NCBI RefSeq assembly: GCF_012584455.1
Contig: NZ_JABAEB010000004.1
Span: forward strand, 370,045 to 434,044
Length of the DNA: 64,000 bases
Reading direction: 5' to 3'
Origin: Shewanella oncorhynchi
GTDB taxonomy: Bacteria > Pseudomonadota > Gammaproteobacteria > Enterobacterales > Shewanellaceae
Shown: positions 49,294 through 57,388 of the stretch, in pieces
Layout: the number at the start of each line of letters is the position of its first letter
How positions within the stretch are numbered: position 1 is the stretch's first letter
The notes under the pieces: model-generated
What the model saw: only the letters and a program-made list of their open reading frames with translations
The model's database searches: none
What the model was told of the DNA's origin: nothing
Made by a program: the position numbers and the translations under genes

Positions 49294-49636
49294 CTTGTCC
49301 TCAACTTAAAGTTTGGTTGGCGCATAATGGGCTCAAGACTCTAGCGCTAAAGGCTTATTTTGTATAGTTTATCGTCATACTTGTCGACAAATTTACCGAT
49401 GTAGAACCTCGCATATACTTGAAGCAAGTATCGACATACTGACATCTACTAATAAAAACATAAATATACTCAAGATCTTGCCGATATCTATCTGTCGATG
49501 TATAGACGCTTGTACGCGTTTAGCTTGGCGAAAAGAGTCTTACTCGTTAGAATGCCACACTAAGATGGTCATGCTACAACAATGCGATCGCTTTAGTAAT
49601 TTTGACTAATACTTATCGTTCAATAGGTGATTTGTA
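49294..49636. other. Divergent intergenic region between ltaE and the OmpA-like gene
   Basis: 343 bp without a gene. It holds a perfect 10-bp palindrome TTGTCGACAA (49381-49390) and a perfect hairpin ATACTTG-AAG-CAAGTAT (49415-49431), plus several CGACA/TGTCG words between 49380 and 49500. These may be regulatory; I can assign no protein to them. Confidence 0.45.
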
Positions 49637-50227
49637 GTGAAAAACTCCCAATCTCGATGGATTCAGCTAGCGCTTTTGCTATTAAGTTTAAGCCTAACAT
49701 CACAGGTATTTGCTTGGTCTGACACTGACCGAGATGGAGTGCCAGATATCAAAGATGCCTGTCCTAACACGGAGCCAAATACACCTGTTATGGCTAATGG
49801 TTGTGTGGAAGAAATCGCTGTGGAAATGACTGCATCACCAGTTTGCGATATGAGTCATTCAAATGCTGAGTTAAACACAGATTGTCATAATATTTCTGCA
49901 GCTATGGTGTATTTTGAATTTGCCATTGCCGAGGTTGACTTTTCTCAATGGAAAACTTTAGCCTTAGTAAAAGCATTCTTAGAAACAAATGATGCTGAAT
50001 TAACCTTAGTGGGCCACACAGATATCGTTGGTACACCAGAGTTTAATTATCAACTATCACTTCAGCGAGCTCAAAATGTAAAACGTATTTTGGTTGAAGA
50101 TTATGGCTTTAATCCAAATCGCTTTACCGTAATGGGTAAAGGTATATCTGAACCTGTAGCGGACAACCGTTCTAGCGAAGGGCGCAGTTTAAATCGACGA
50201 GTAGAATTTATCGTCAATAATAAATAG
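49637..50227 (+). CDS. OmpA-family outer-membrane/periplasmic protein with calcium-type repeat
   Basis: 196 residues. A signal peptide ends near SLTSQVFA. A single thrombospondin type 3-like repeat follows (DTDRDGVPDIKDACPNTEPN), a probable calcium site, then a linker with a Cys pair. The C-terminal ~115 residues form the OmpA peptidoglycan-binding domain with AELTLVGHTDIVGTPEFNYQ, SLQRAQNVKRIL and GRSLNRRVEFI. It starts at GTG 49637 with TAGGTGA upstream. It would tether to peptidoglycan in the periplasm. It precedes mscS by 32 bp and may share its transcript. Confidence 0.9.
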   Translation: MKNSQSRWIQLALLLLSLSLTSQVFAWSDTDRDGVPDIKDACPNTEPNTPVMANGCVEEIAVEMTASPVCDMSHSNAELNTDCHNISAAMVYFEFAIAEVDFSQWKTLALVKAFLETNDAELTLVGHTDIVGTPEFNYQLSLQRAQNVKRILVEDYGFNPNRFTVMGKGISEPVADNRSSEGRSLNRRVEFIVNNK

Positions 50228-50259
50228 TTTTTGTTAGCGTATATTTAGGGAGTTATTCA

Positions 50260-51087
50260 ATGGAAAACCTCGAAGGTTTATTAAAGCAAGCACCAGATCT
50301 GATTGTGACTTATGGCTTAAAAACATTATTCGCCATTATCATCTTCTTTGTTGGTAAATACTTTGCGGGCGTAGCACAGAAGCTTGTTCGTAAATTACTG
50401 AACAGCCGTAAAGTTGATCCGACAGTCGTTTCATTTGTCGCGAACCTCGCTTGGGCAGTGGTATTTGTTTTCGCGGTTATTGCTACGTTAGGGCAAATTG
50501 GCGTACAAACCGCATCACTGGTAGCCGTTATCGGTGCAGCAGGTTTAGCAATAGGCTTAGCGCTACAAGGTTCTCTGTCTAATTTTGCATCGGGTGTGTT
50601 AATGGTGTTATTCCGCCCTTGCCGCGTAGGTGACTATATTGAAGCTGCAGGTATCGCCGGCACTGTTGATGAAATAACCATATTTTCAACCAAGCTCCGC
50701 ACTCCTGATAATAAAGTTATCGTAGCGCCAAACTCATCTATCATGAATGGCACTATCACTAACTACTCAGCGATGGATAGTCGTCGTATCGATTTAGTGA
50801 TTGGCGTATCTTATTCCGCCGATATCGCACTCACTAAAAAAGTATTGACCGATATTTTAGATAACAACCAGTATGTGTTAAAAGATCCAGCATATACAGT
50901 TGGACTTTCTGAATTGGCTAGCTCTTCAATCAATTTCGTGGTTCGTCCTTGGGTAAAAACATCTGATTATTGGACTGCACGTTTCCAACTGCTTGAGCAA
51001 ATAAAAAATGCATTAGACGCTGCAGATATCGGTATTCCATTCCCACAAATGGATATCCATGTCAAAGAATTACCGCTAAGCAAATAA
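50260..51087 (+). CDS. mscS: Small-conductance mechanosensitive channel MscS
   Basis: 275 residues, about the length of E. coli MscS (286). Three TM helices: about residues 15-35, 60-85 and the pore-lining TM3 region with GAAGLAIGLALQGSLSNFASG. The cytoplasmic vestibule begins VLFRPCRVGDYIEAAG and continues with VIVAPNSSIMNGTI, typical of the family. It opens under membrane tension to release solutes on osmotic downshock. GGGAG upstream of the ATG. A terminator follows 12 bp after the stop. Confidence 0.95.
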   Translation: MENLEGLLKQAPDLIVTYGLKTLFAIIIFFVGKYFAGVAQKLVRKLLNSRKVDPTVVSFVANLAWAVVFVFAVIATLGQIGVQTASLVAVIGAAGLAIGLALQGSLSNFASGVLMVLFRPCRVGDYIEAAGIAGTVDEITIFSTKLRTPDNKVIVAPNSSIMNGTITNYSAMDSRRIDLVIGVSYSADIALTKKVLTDILDNNQYVLKDPAYTVGLSELASSSINFVVRPWVKTSDYWTARFQLLEQIKNALDAADIGIPFPQMDIHVKELPLSK

Positions 51088-51099
51088 CAATTAATGGAT

Positions 51100-51130
51100 A
51101 AAAAAGGTCGGTAATTACCGACCTTTTTTA
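51100..51130 (+). terminator. Terminator of mscS
   Basis: AAAAAAGGTCGGTAA pairs with TTACCGACCTTTTTT with essentially no loop excess; T-runs on both strands. Confidence 0.9.
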
Positions 51131-51209
51131 TGGTTCTACGCATCATTTTAGCGTACCTTAATGGACAGATATTAGCGAAGGCACAGATATTCATGTGTGA
51201 GGAAATCCA

Positions 51210-51803
51210 ATGCAAAAATATGTTTCATTTTTAGCCGCAAGCTGTATTTATAGCCTAGTTCTGATGAGCCCCAATACACTCGCCAGTGAGAAAACACAGG
51301 TTTTAATGGGTGAAAAAACAGTCACCTTAGAAGGGAAAAGACCAAAATTGTCGCAAATGGCGCCGGGGTTTAAAGTCGTTGATGAGCATTTCACGCCAGT
51401 GATGCTAAGTGATTTTAAGGGTAAAACTGTACTGATAAGTGCCGTGCCAAGCCTAGATACAGGTGTTTGCGCACTGCAGACGAAGCGCTTCAACAGCGAA
51501 GTTGGCCATTTTTCCGATGACGTCATCATGCTAACGATCAGTACCGATTTACCCTTCGCACAAAAGCGTTTCTGTAAAGTGGAAAACGTAGATAAAATCA
51601 AAGTGCTATCAGATAGCGTGTGGCGTGATTTTGGTGAAAAGTATGGTTTGTTAATTCAAGATTACGGCTTGCTGGCTAGAGCCATTTTCATAATAGATGC
51701 AGAAGGTAAGCTCCAATACCAAGAGTTAGTACCAAACATCACAGAGCATCCTAACTATGATGCAGCCCTTGAAGCCTTGAAAACCCTGCAAGCCCAGCAG
51801 TAA
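51210..51803 (+). CDS. tpx: Thiol peroxidase (Tpx type) with signal peptide
   Basis: 197 residues, about 30 longer than E. coli Tpx because of an N-terminal signal peptide (FLAASCIYSLVLMSPNTLAS). The mature part is an atypical two-Cys peroxiredoxin: peroxidatic Cys in SLDTGVCALQTKRFN and resolving Cys in LPFAQKRFCKVENVDK. It reduces lipid and hydrogen peroxides and would act in the periplasm, needing a reductant there. GAGGAAA upstream supports the ATG. It is transcribed separately from mscS and has its own terminator. Confidence 0.92.
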   Translation: MQKYVSFLAASCIYSLVLMSPNTLASEKTQVLMGEKTVTLEGKRPKLSQMAPGFKVVDEHFTPVMLSDFKGKTVLISAVPSLDTGVCALQTKRFNSEVGHFSDDVIMLTISTDLPFAQKRFCKVENVDKIKVLSDSVWRDFGEKYGLLIQDYGLLARAIFIIDAEGKLQYQELVPNITEHPNYDAALEALKTLQAQQ

Positions 51804-51814
51804 TTCACAGCTAA

Positions 51815-51845
51815 AAACAGGGCAGCCTTAGCTGCCCTTTTGTTT
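51815..51845 (+). terminator. Terminator of tpx
   Basis: GGGCAGC and GCTGCCC (51820-51826, 51831-51837) pair around CTTA, followed by TTTTGTTT. The flanking A-run could make it work for the convergent TRIC gene as well. Confidence 0.85.
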
Positions 51846-51878
51846 AACGGTTCTATTTCTACGATTTGGTTTTACGAT

Positions 51879-52520
51879 TTAATGTGTATGCTGATCGCCA
51901 CAGGATTGGTAGTCAAAGGTTGGCATAGACCAATGATATCGCAGCGCCAACATCCGTAAGCTAAAACCAACGCTTAGACAAATAACCAGATTAATCCATT
52001 CCGTTAACTGATAGGCTTTTAAGACGATATACAAGCCTGCCGTCAGTAGTGAAATCACCGCATAGAGTTCTTTCTTAAAAATCAAAGGCACTTGGTTACA
52101 CAGAATATCGCGGATAACGCCACCAAAGACACCTGTGACCAATCCCATGACTACGGCAATTGTTGGGCTAAATCCCAGCATTAACGTCTTTTGTGCGCCC
52201 ACGATGGAGAATACGGCTAAGCCTAAGGCATCAATAGCCAAAAATAACTTAGACAGATAACGCATTACAGGGGCGATAGCGACAGTGAGCAAAGAAGCGA
52301 ATGCAATCGCAATAAGGTAATGCACATGCTCAACCCAAATTAAGGGGTAATTTCCGAGCATCATATCCCTTAGTGTACCGCCACCAATTGCCGTTGCGCA
52401 GCCAATGATCACCACACCAAACAAATCCATCTGCTTGCGGCCAGCCGCCAGAGCGCCCGTCATCGCCTCGGCAATAATCCCAATCAGCCAAAGTAATCCA
52501 ATAATCTGCGTCTCATGCAT
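51879..52520 (-). CDS. TRIC/UPF0126 family membrane protein (YadS-like)
   Basis: About 213 residues in two UPF0126 repeats with seven hydrophobic segments. Each repeat has the glycine-rich motif: GCATAIGGGTLRDMMLG in the first and TGVFGGVIRDILCNQVPLIF in the second. Prokaryotic TRIC proteins form trimeric potassium-permeable channels; the role here is inferred from family. I took the ATG at 52520, preferring it to an upstream TTG; no strong SD is visible. A His-rich tail (CGDQHTH) may bind metal. Confidence 0.88.
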   Translation of the reverse strand: MHETQIIGLLWLIGIIAEAMTGALAAGRKQMDLFGVVIIGCATAIGGGTLRDMMLGNYPLIWVEHVHYLIAIAFASLLTVAIAPVMRYLSKLFLAIDALGLAVFSIVGAQKTLMLGFSPTIAVVMGLVTGVFGGVIRDILCNQVPLIFKKELYAVISLLTAGLYIVLKAYQLTEWINLVICLSVGFSLRMLALRYHWSMPTFDYQSCGDQHTH

Positions 52521-52831
52521 CTTTGCTACTACCAACAACTCAAAGAATTGATTCTGCCTGATAACCTCTCAGTTCTATAATGATTTTATTTTGAATTCAT
52601 CATTAGAAAAATTAATTCATCATCTTATTAATAATCTGATGCAGATTCCTACAACCTTATTAAGTTATAGAATAAATATTATACAAAATAGCTAGTTATA
52701 AAAATGTTACCTTCACATTGTCATCTATGAAAATAGAATTTTTAATAAGTATTAATAACGTAAATCCAATCAGATGATAAATAACTGCAGATCATCTAAT
52801 ACCGTAGACAAAAAGCATAAAAATCAACCAC
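52521..52831. other. AT-rich intergenic region upstream of the TRIC gene
   Basis: About 310 bp, very A+T-rich, with no reading frame that looks coding. It would hold the TRIC gene promoter. CAGATGAT-like words recur near 52630 and 52770-52800. I see nothing else. Confidence 0.5.
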
Positions 52832-52855
52832 AAAAAAGCGGCCCTTAGGCCGCTT
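52832..52855 (-). terminator. Terminator of the DUF4136 lipoprotein gene
   Basis: Read leftward, AAGCGGCC and GGCCGCTT pair around TAAG, followed by TTTTTG. It is 26 bp past the stop. Confidence 0.88.
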
Positions 52856-52880
52856 AATGTTCATTCAAACTGAATCAGAA

Positions 52881-53441
52881 CTATTTAGTGTCAGGCTTAG
52901 GTGGATAATTTGCCATTACACTGCCCACTGCTTGATTGATGATCTGTACTCTTTCTTCTGGGGTATTTTTGTCGCGAATGGTATCGGCAACAGAACCACG
53001 CCAGATCAGTTTAGTGGTTTTATTATCAACCAAATCAATAATCAGGGTACCGACTTCATATTCTCTTACTGTGGTTTGGGTCTGCATATTGCCGCCCCAA
53101 CCCCATCCTGGACCATAGTATGGGTTGTAGCCAAAATTACTATTGAAGGTATCAACATTAATCTTCTTATCAACTTTGGTCAGATAATTAACAAGTACAT
53201 CAGCATCTTTTGCATCAACTAATGTCATCCCCTTACTCGCTAACTGGCTATTCACCGCTTCTCTGACCCGTTGATCCATCAAGCCATCTAGATGATATCC
53301 GGCAGAATCCGTTTTCTGAGCAACCCAAGCATAGGTTTTATATTGGGTAAAATTTGCGCTAGGGTCAAAATCCCAACCAGACTTCATCGAACTACAGGCA
53401 CTGAGTGCCAACACAGCTAATGCTACAAAAATATTTTTCAT
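52881..53441 (-). CDS. DUF4136 lipoprotein
   Basis: 186 residues. The lipobox LALSAC puts the lipidated Cys near residue 16, followed by SSMKSGWDFDP, the DUF4136 opening. FTQYKTYAWV and DQRVREAVNSQLASKGM follow, then a Gly/Tyr/Trp-rich stretch (YNPYYGPGWGWGGNMQ). The protein is probably at the outer membrane; the family has no assigned function. An AGGAAAT stretch precedes the ATG. It is monocistronic. Confidence 0.87.
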   Translation of the reverse strand: MKNIFVALAVLALSACSSMKSGWDFDPSANFTQYKTYAWVAQKTDSAGYHLDGLMDQRVREAVNSQLASKGMTLVDAKDADVLVNYLTKVDKKINVDTFNSNFGYNPYYGPGWGWGGNMQTQTTVREYEVGTLIIDLVDNKTTKLIWRGSVADTIRDKNTPEERVQIINQAVGSVMANYPPKPDTK

Positions 53442-53620
53442 CTTAATTTCCTCAGATGTTCGACCCGAACAAAGACAAGTATCAGAGATATGAATTTAGC
53501 TTACAGAGCAATAGCCAAATCTACAACTCAATTGATTAAAAAGCAGCATCTCATTCAGCTTGACTTCAGCAAAGCCAAAGATGATAATGATTATCAATTA
53601 AGATTTAAAGGGGTGTTGAA

Positions 53621-53938
53621 ATGTACTGGTTTATTAGCGCGTTTATGGTTGCATCTGCCATTTTTTTCCTTGCACCAGAAAAAATTTCTCTCGAGGCGAA
53701 TAACGCAAAAATTAAACGTCATTTGCCTACCAGTTTACTGATATTACCCCTCCTAGTGCTTGGCTGGTTGGTTATTGATACCATTGCTAATGGCACTAAC
53801 TATGCCACAGTCGCCGCATTTGGTTTTGTTACAACAGCCTGCTTAATTGCATTACCTAAGTTACATAAATTTATTATGCCCAGTGCATTACTCACCGCTG
53901 TGGCGCTGATAGCCATGGTATTCATGCGAATGAATTAA
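53621..53938 (+). CDS. Small inner-membrane protein of unknown function
   Basis: 105 residues with about four hydrophobic segments: MYWFISAFMVASAIFFLA, LPTSLLILPLLVLGWLVIDT, YATVAAFGFVTTACLIALP and MPSALLTAVALIAMVFM. AAAGGGG lies seven bases before the ATG, a strong ribosome-binding site, and a terminator follows. A competing frame starts at 53490 on the same strand but has mixed composition and no SD. I do not recognise the family. Confidence 0.75.
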   Translation: MYWFISAFMVASAIFFLAPEKISLEANNAKIKRHLPTSLLILPLLVLGWLVIDTIANGTNYATVAAFGFVTTACLIALPKLHKFIMPSALLTAVALIAMVFMRMN

Positions 53939-54005
53939 TCCTGAGCTTTAAGCTTACTTTTCAAAAATATGCTTACTTCCCTGCAAAGAGTTAGCATTTT
54001 GTATT

Positions 54006-54040
54006 GGCCACTTAAGGAGAATCCTCAAGTGGTCTTTTTT
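54006..54040 (+). terminator. Terminator after the small membrane protein gene
   Basis: GGCCACTTAAGGA and TCCTCAAGTGGTC pair (with minor mismatches) around GAA, followed by TTTTTTT. Confidence 0.85.
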
Positions 54041-54106
54041 TACCTCCCAGAACCTCTGCAAATTTGATAAACTGAGTCGGTATAAGTCACCTTCTAATAT
54101 CAATGA

Positions 54107-54445
54107 ATGAAACCAATGAAAGCAGATCCTAATGTATCCTTAGTGTACAGCACCGACAAAGGCCGTATAAATGCAGAGCCCGCCACTAAAGCGATTCCGG
54201 AATCCGATGGCATAGTCAGGATCCATAGAGACAGTAAAGGCCGCAAAGGTAAAGGCGTTTCGATTATCTCTGGGTTAGGTCTCGATGAAGCAGCGTTAAA
54301 AGCAATGGCACAAACCCTTAAGAAACAATGTGGTTGTGGTGGTACGGTTAAAGATTTCACTATTGAAGTCCAAACGGACAACCGCGAGCAATTAAAGCTA
54401 TTACTTGAGAAACAAAACTACAAAGTTAAATTAGCTGGCGGTTAA
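54107..54445 (+). CDS. yciH: YciH/Sui1 family translation factor
   Basis: 112 residues with the eIF1 (SUI1) fold: KGRKGKGVSIISGLGLDE, then LKKQCGCGGTVKDFTIEVQT, ending YKVKLAGG. The E. coli homologue YciH affects the fidelity of translation initiation in vitro. ATG 54107 and ATG 54116 are both possible starts. It stands 67 bp before yqgE; no terminator between them is visible. Confidence 0.93.
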   Translation: MKPMKADPNVSLVYSTDKGRINAEPATKAIPESDGIVRIHRDSKGRKGKGVSIISGLGLDEAALKAMAQTLKKQCGCGGTVKDFTIEVQTDNREQLKLLLEKQNYKVKLAGG

Positions 54446-54511
54446 TCTCGCCCGACTTAGCAATATAGCAGCAAGCTAGATCAACTTAGCCACATCAAAC
54501 GGAGTAGTTTA

Positions 54512-55075
54512 ATGGAGAGTTTGCAGAACCATTTCTTAATTGCGATGCCCTCACTACACGGTACGTTTTTTGAACGCTCAGTCATTTATATCTGTGAACA
54601 TGATGCCAAAGGCGCCATGGGGCTGGTGATCAATAAACCGCTCGGTATCGAAGTTAATTCGCTATTAGAACAAATGGATTTGCCGGCAGAGCAAGTCTCC
54701 GCGGATTTAGTGCTCAATGCCGATGTCATGATGGGCGGCCCCGTCTCCCAAGATCGCGGCTTTGTGCTGCATACCTCTCAGCCCTATTGGGCCAATAGCA
54801 CAGATCTGGGTTGTGGTTTAATGCTAACCACTTCACGTGATGTGTTAACCGCGATTGGAAGCAACAGATCGCCCGAGAAGTTTCTCGTCGCCTTAGGTTA
54901 TGCAGGGTGGAGTAAAGATCAGCTCGAACAAGAGCTTGCCGATAATTCTTGGCTCACAATTCCAGCAACGAATGCGCTCTTGTTTGACATTAAACACGAA
55001 GACCGTTGGCCACAGGCCAGCCGTGCTCTCGGATTTGATGCTTGGCAAGTTTCAGCTCAAGCGGGTCACGCTTAA
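54512..55075 (+). CDS. yqgE: UPF0301 (AlgH-like) protein YqgE
   Basis: 187 residues with the UPF0301 signature: [18 protein letters not shown] at the start, [19 protein letters not shown], and [17 protein letters not shown]. The family is cytosolic and of uncertain function. GGAG lies upstream of the ATG. It precedes yqgF by 29 bp, the widely conserved pair. Confidence 0.93.
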   Translation: MESLQNHFLIAMPSLHGTFFERSVIYICEHDAKGAMGLVINKPLGIEVNSLLEQMDLPAEQVSADLVLNADVMMGGPVSQDRGFVLHTSQPYWANSTDLGCGLMLTTSRDVLTAIGSNRSPEKFLVALGYAGWSKDQLEQELADNSWLTIPATNALLFDIKHEDRWPQASRALGFDAWQVSAQAGHA

Positions 55076-55104
55076 GCCTATTTATTAATATAAGTCCGCA
55101 CACT

Positions 55105-55530
55105 ATGAATTCGAAAACCGTATTAGGCTTTGATTTTGGCACTAAGAGCATTGGTGTGGCTATAGGCCAAGAGATCACAGCCAGCGCCACACCATTATTA
55201 TCACTCAAGGCCGTCGATGGTATCCCAAATTGGGATCAGATAGGCGACTTAATCAAAGAGTGGCAACCCGACTTAGTCGTCGTTGGCCTGCCCTTAAACA
55301 TGGATGGCACAGAGCAAGATATGACCCACAGGGCGCGTAAATTTGCTAATCGCATCAATGCAAAATTCAAAGTCAAAATAGCCACTCAAGATGAGCGATT
55401 AACCACTACCGATGCAAAGGCAAGATTATTCGAATTGGGCGGGTTTAAGGCGCTGACCAAAGGTCAAGTCGATGCGGTATCTGCAGTCCTTATCATCGAA
55501 AGCTACTTCGAAAATAACTTCAGCAAGTAA
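55105..55530 (+). CDS. yqgF: Holliday-junction-resolvase-like protein YqgF (RuvX)
   Basis: 141 residues, an RNase H-like fold. The N-terminal motif [15 protein letters not shown] carries the first catalytic Asp, followed by [16 protein letters not shown] and [12 protein letters not shown]. In E. coli it processes the 5' end of pre-16S rRNA. I took ATG 55105 (family start [12 protein letters not shown]); a longer frame overlapping yqgE is not needed. It follows yqgE and ends before a terminator. Confidence 0.94.
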   Translation: MNSKTVLGFDFGTKSIGVAIGQEITASATPLLSLKAVDGIPNWDQIGDLIKEWQPDLVVVGLPLNMDGTEQDMTHRARKFANRINAKFKVKIATQDERLTTTDAKARLFELGGFKALTKGQVDAVSAVLIIESYFENNFSK

Positions 55531-55556
55531 TGCCACAATAAATAAAACCACAACAA

Positions 55557-55590
55557 AAATAAAAGGATAAGTTACCTTATCCTTTTATTT
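55557..55590. terminator. Bidirectional terminator between yqgF and hemH
   Basis: AAAAGGATAAG and CTTATCCTTTT form a stem of 11 pairs around TTAC, with A/T runs on both sides. It serves convergent yqgF and hemH. Confidence 0.9.
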
Positions 55591-55616
55591 GATGTTTAAC
55601 CCGATAAATTACCAGA

Positions 55617-56630
55617 TCAAAAATGTGGCTTCACTAAGTTTGCCATCATAGTAATGTGCGCATCATCATCATTTAATGCAGCAATGTAGCGGAACTTCTC
55701 ACCACCAGCCTCGGCAAAGAGATGACCATTCTCACCAACAATTTCTTCCAGCGTTTCTAAACAATCGGCGCTAAAAGCAGGGCAAACGATAGCAATATCA
55801 CGCACACCTTGTTGCGGTAACGCTTTCAAAGTCGCATCGGTATAAGGTTGTAGCCATTTGGCTTTACCGAAACGCGATTGAAATGTCATCACAAACTCAT
55901 CTTTACCTAACCCAAGCTTTTCGGTGACAAGTCGAGTCGTTTTCATACAGAAGCAGTAATACGGATCGCCTAAATGCAAATTACGCTCAGGCATACCATG
56001 GTATGACAACACCAATTTTTGCGGTTTACCATGGGCTTCAAAATCAGCCGTGATCGAATTGGCTAAAGCATTAATAAAGTCAGCATTGTCATGATAAGTA
56101 TTAATAAAATGCAGTGCTGGAATATAGCGCCACTTGGACAACTCAGCCGCAATCGCATCAAAAGCAGAACCTGTAGTTGGCGCCGCATATTGGGGATACA
56201 GAGGTAACACCACGATTTTATCAATGCCATTTTGATGCATAGTTTGCAATGTACTGGCGACCGATGGACTGCCATAACGCATTGCTAAATGCACAGAAAC
56301 ATCATGGTTATCGGCTTTAAGCTTATTCGCTAACTTTGCCGTTTGACGCAAACTAATGTCCATTAACGGTGAACCTGCCGCAGTCCATACCTTTTGGTAT
56401 AACGCTGCCGATTTTGCAGGCCGTACCCTCAAAATAATCCCATGTAAAATCAACATCCACAATAGCTTAGGGATTTCGACGACTCGGGGATCTGCTAAAA
56501 ACTCTGCAAGATAACGTCTAACAGCAGATGCTGTGGGTTCATCTGGAGTACCTAAATTCAACAACAACACGCCTACTTTGCCGCGCTGCCCGTGTCCAAC
56601 TTCTTTGGATAAGCCTGAAAATTTAGCCAA
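55617..56630 (-). CDS. hemH: Ferrochelatase
   Basis: A 337-residue enzyme that inserts ferrous iron into protoporphyrin IX, the last step of haem synthesis. GVLLLNLGTPDEPTASAV opens the protein; the catalytic His lies in LVLSYHGMPERNL, and FQSRFGKAKWLQPYTD with CPAFSADCLETLEEI are conserved. It is a soluble or membrane-associated cytoplasmic enzyme. It is transcribed leftward after the glutathione peroxidase gene (32-bp gap). Confidence 0.97.
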   Translation of the reverse strand: MAKFSGLSKEVGHGQRGKVGVLLLNLGTPDEPTASAVRRYLAEFLADPRVVEIPKLLWMLILHGIILRVRPAKSAALYQKVWTAAGSPLMDISLRQTAKLANKLKADNHDVSVHLAMRYGSPSVASTLQTMHQNGIDKIVVLPLYPQYAAPTTGSAFDAIAAELSKWRYIPALHFINTYHDNADFINALANSITADFEAHGKPQKLVLSYHGMPERNLHLGDPYYCFCMKTTRLVTEKLGLGKDEFVMTFQSRFGKAKWLQPYTDATLKALPQQGVRDIAIVCPAFSADCLETLEEIVGENGHLFAEAGGEKFRYIAALNDDDAHITMMANLVKPHF

Positions 56631-56662
56631 AACAGCCTCTTAATTAATAAATATTCGTAAGA

Positions 56663-57202
56663 TTAAAGTACAGATTCTATCGCTTGCTTAAGCTCTTCAC
56701 TATCTGGCTTCACTTTAGAATTGAACTGTTGCACAACCGCACCATCACCGCTGACGACATACTTATAAAAATTCCACTTAGGCGCACCAGTTTTTTCAGC
56801 TAAGTATTTGAAGACACTATTAGCGTCACTACCACGTACTGGCGATGTCGACAGCATAGTAAAGGTGACACCGTAATTGATGTAACACACCTTAGCCGTA
56901 TCTTTCTCATCATTTTCTTCTTGGAAAAAATCATCCGATGGGAAACCAATGACCACTAAGCCTTTATCTTTGTAGTTTTCATGCAATGTTTCGAGCGCTT
57001 TAAACTGCGAGGTGTAACCACAGTTACTGGCCGTGTTAACAATCAACACTGGTTTTCCCTGAGTCAATTCACACAGATTAACTGTCTCTTCAGAATGTAA
57101 TTTTCGTACTTCAAGGTTAAGATACTCGGGACAAGTGGCCGCCATAGCGCCAACACTCATCAAGCTCGCTGTCATAGCGAATATCATGGGTAATTTTTTC
57201 AT
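56663..57202 (-). CDS. Glutathione peroxidase family protein, exported
   Basis: 179 residues. A signal peptide (MKKLPMIFAMTASLMSVGAM, cleaved near AMA-ATC) precedes a glutathione-peroxidase fold: VNTASNCGYTSQF with Cys in the peroxidatic position, GLVVIGFPSDDFFQ, and the WNFYKYVVSGDG motif. The residue is Cys, not selenocysteine. E. coli BtuE is the nearest well-known relative. The start at 57202 has AAAGGAG six bases upstream. The mature N-terminus has an additional Cys pair (ATCPEY and VNLCEL). It would act in the periplasm. Confidence 0.9.
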   Translation of the reverse strand: MKKLPMIFAMTASLMSVGAMAATCPEYLNLEVRKLHSEETVNLCELTQGKPVLIVNTASNCGYTSQFKALETLHENYKDKGLVVIGFPSDDFFQEENDEKDTAKVCYINYGVTFTMLSTSPVRGSDANSVFKYLAEKTGAPKWNFYKYVVSGDGAVVQQFNSKVKPDSEELKQAIESVL

Positions 57203-57339
57203 TGCTTTCTCCTTTACCAGTACATTACGCAAACGCACTGGGTAAAGATCATATTGAATTAAAAAATAAAAGCTATGGATAATGGCAACATAGCGATGAA
57301 GTAGAACCGATTGAGCTGAACGAAAATCTAATACACAAA

Positions 57340-57366
57340 CAAAAAGCAGCCCATAAAGAGCTGCCT
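57340..57366 (-). terminator. Terminator of pilTU
   Basis: Read leftward, GGCAGCTC and GGGCTGC pair around TTTAT, followed by TTTTTG. It lies 22 bp past the pilU stop. Confidence 0.75.
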
Positions 57367-57388
57367 AACCCAGAACCGGACTATCGCG

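Noticed and set aside
53490..53741. 83-codon frame before the small membrane protein
   Set aside because: No SD, mixed composition, and it is overlapped by the better-supported frame starting at 53621.
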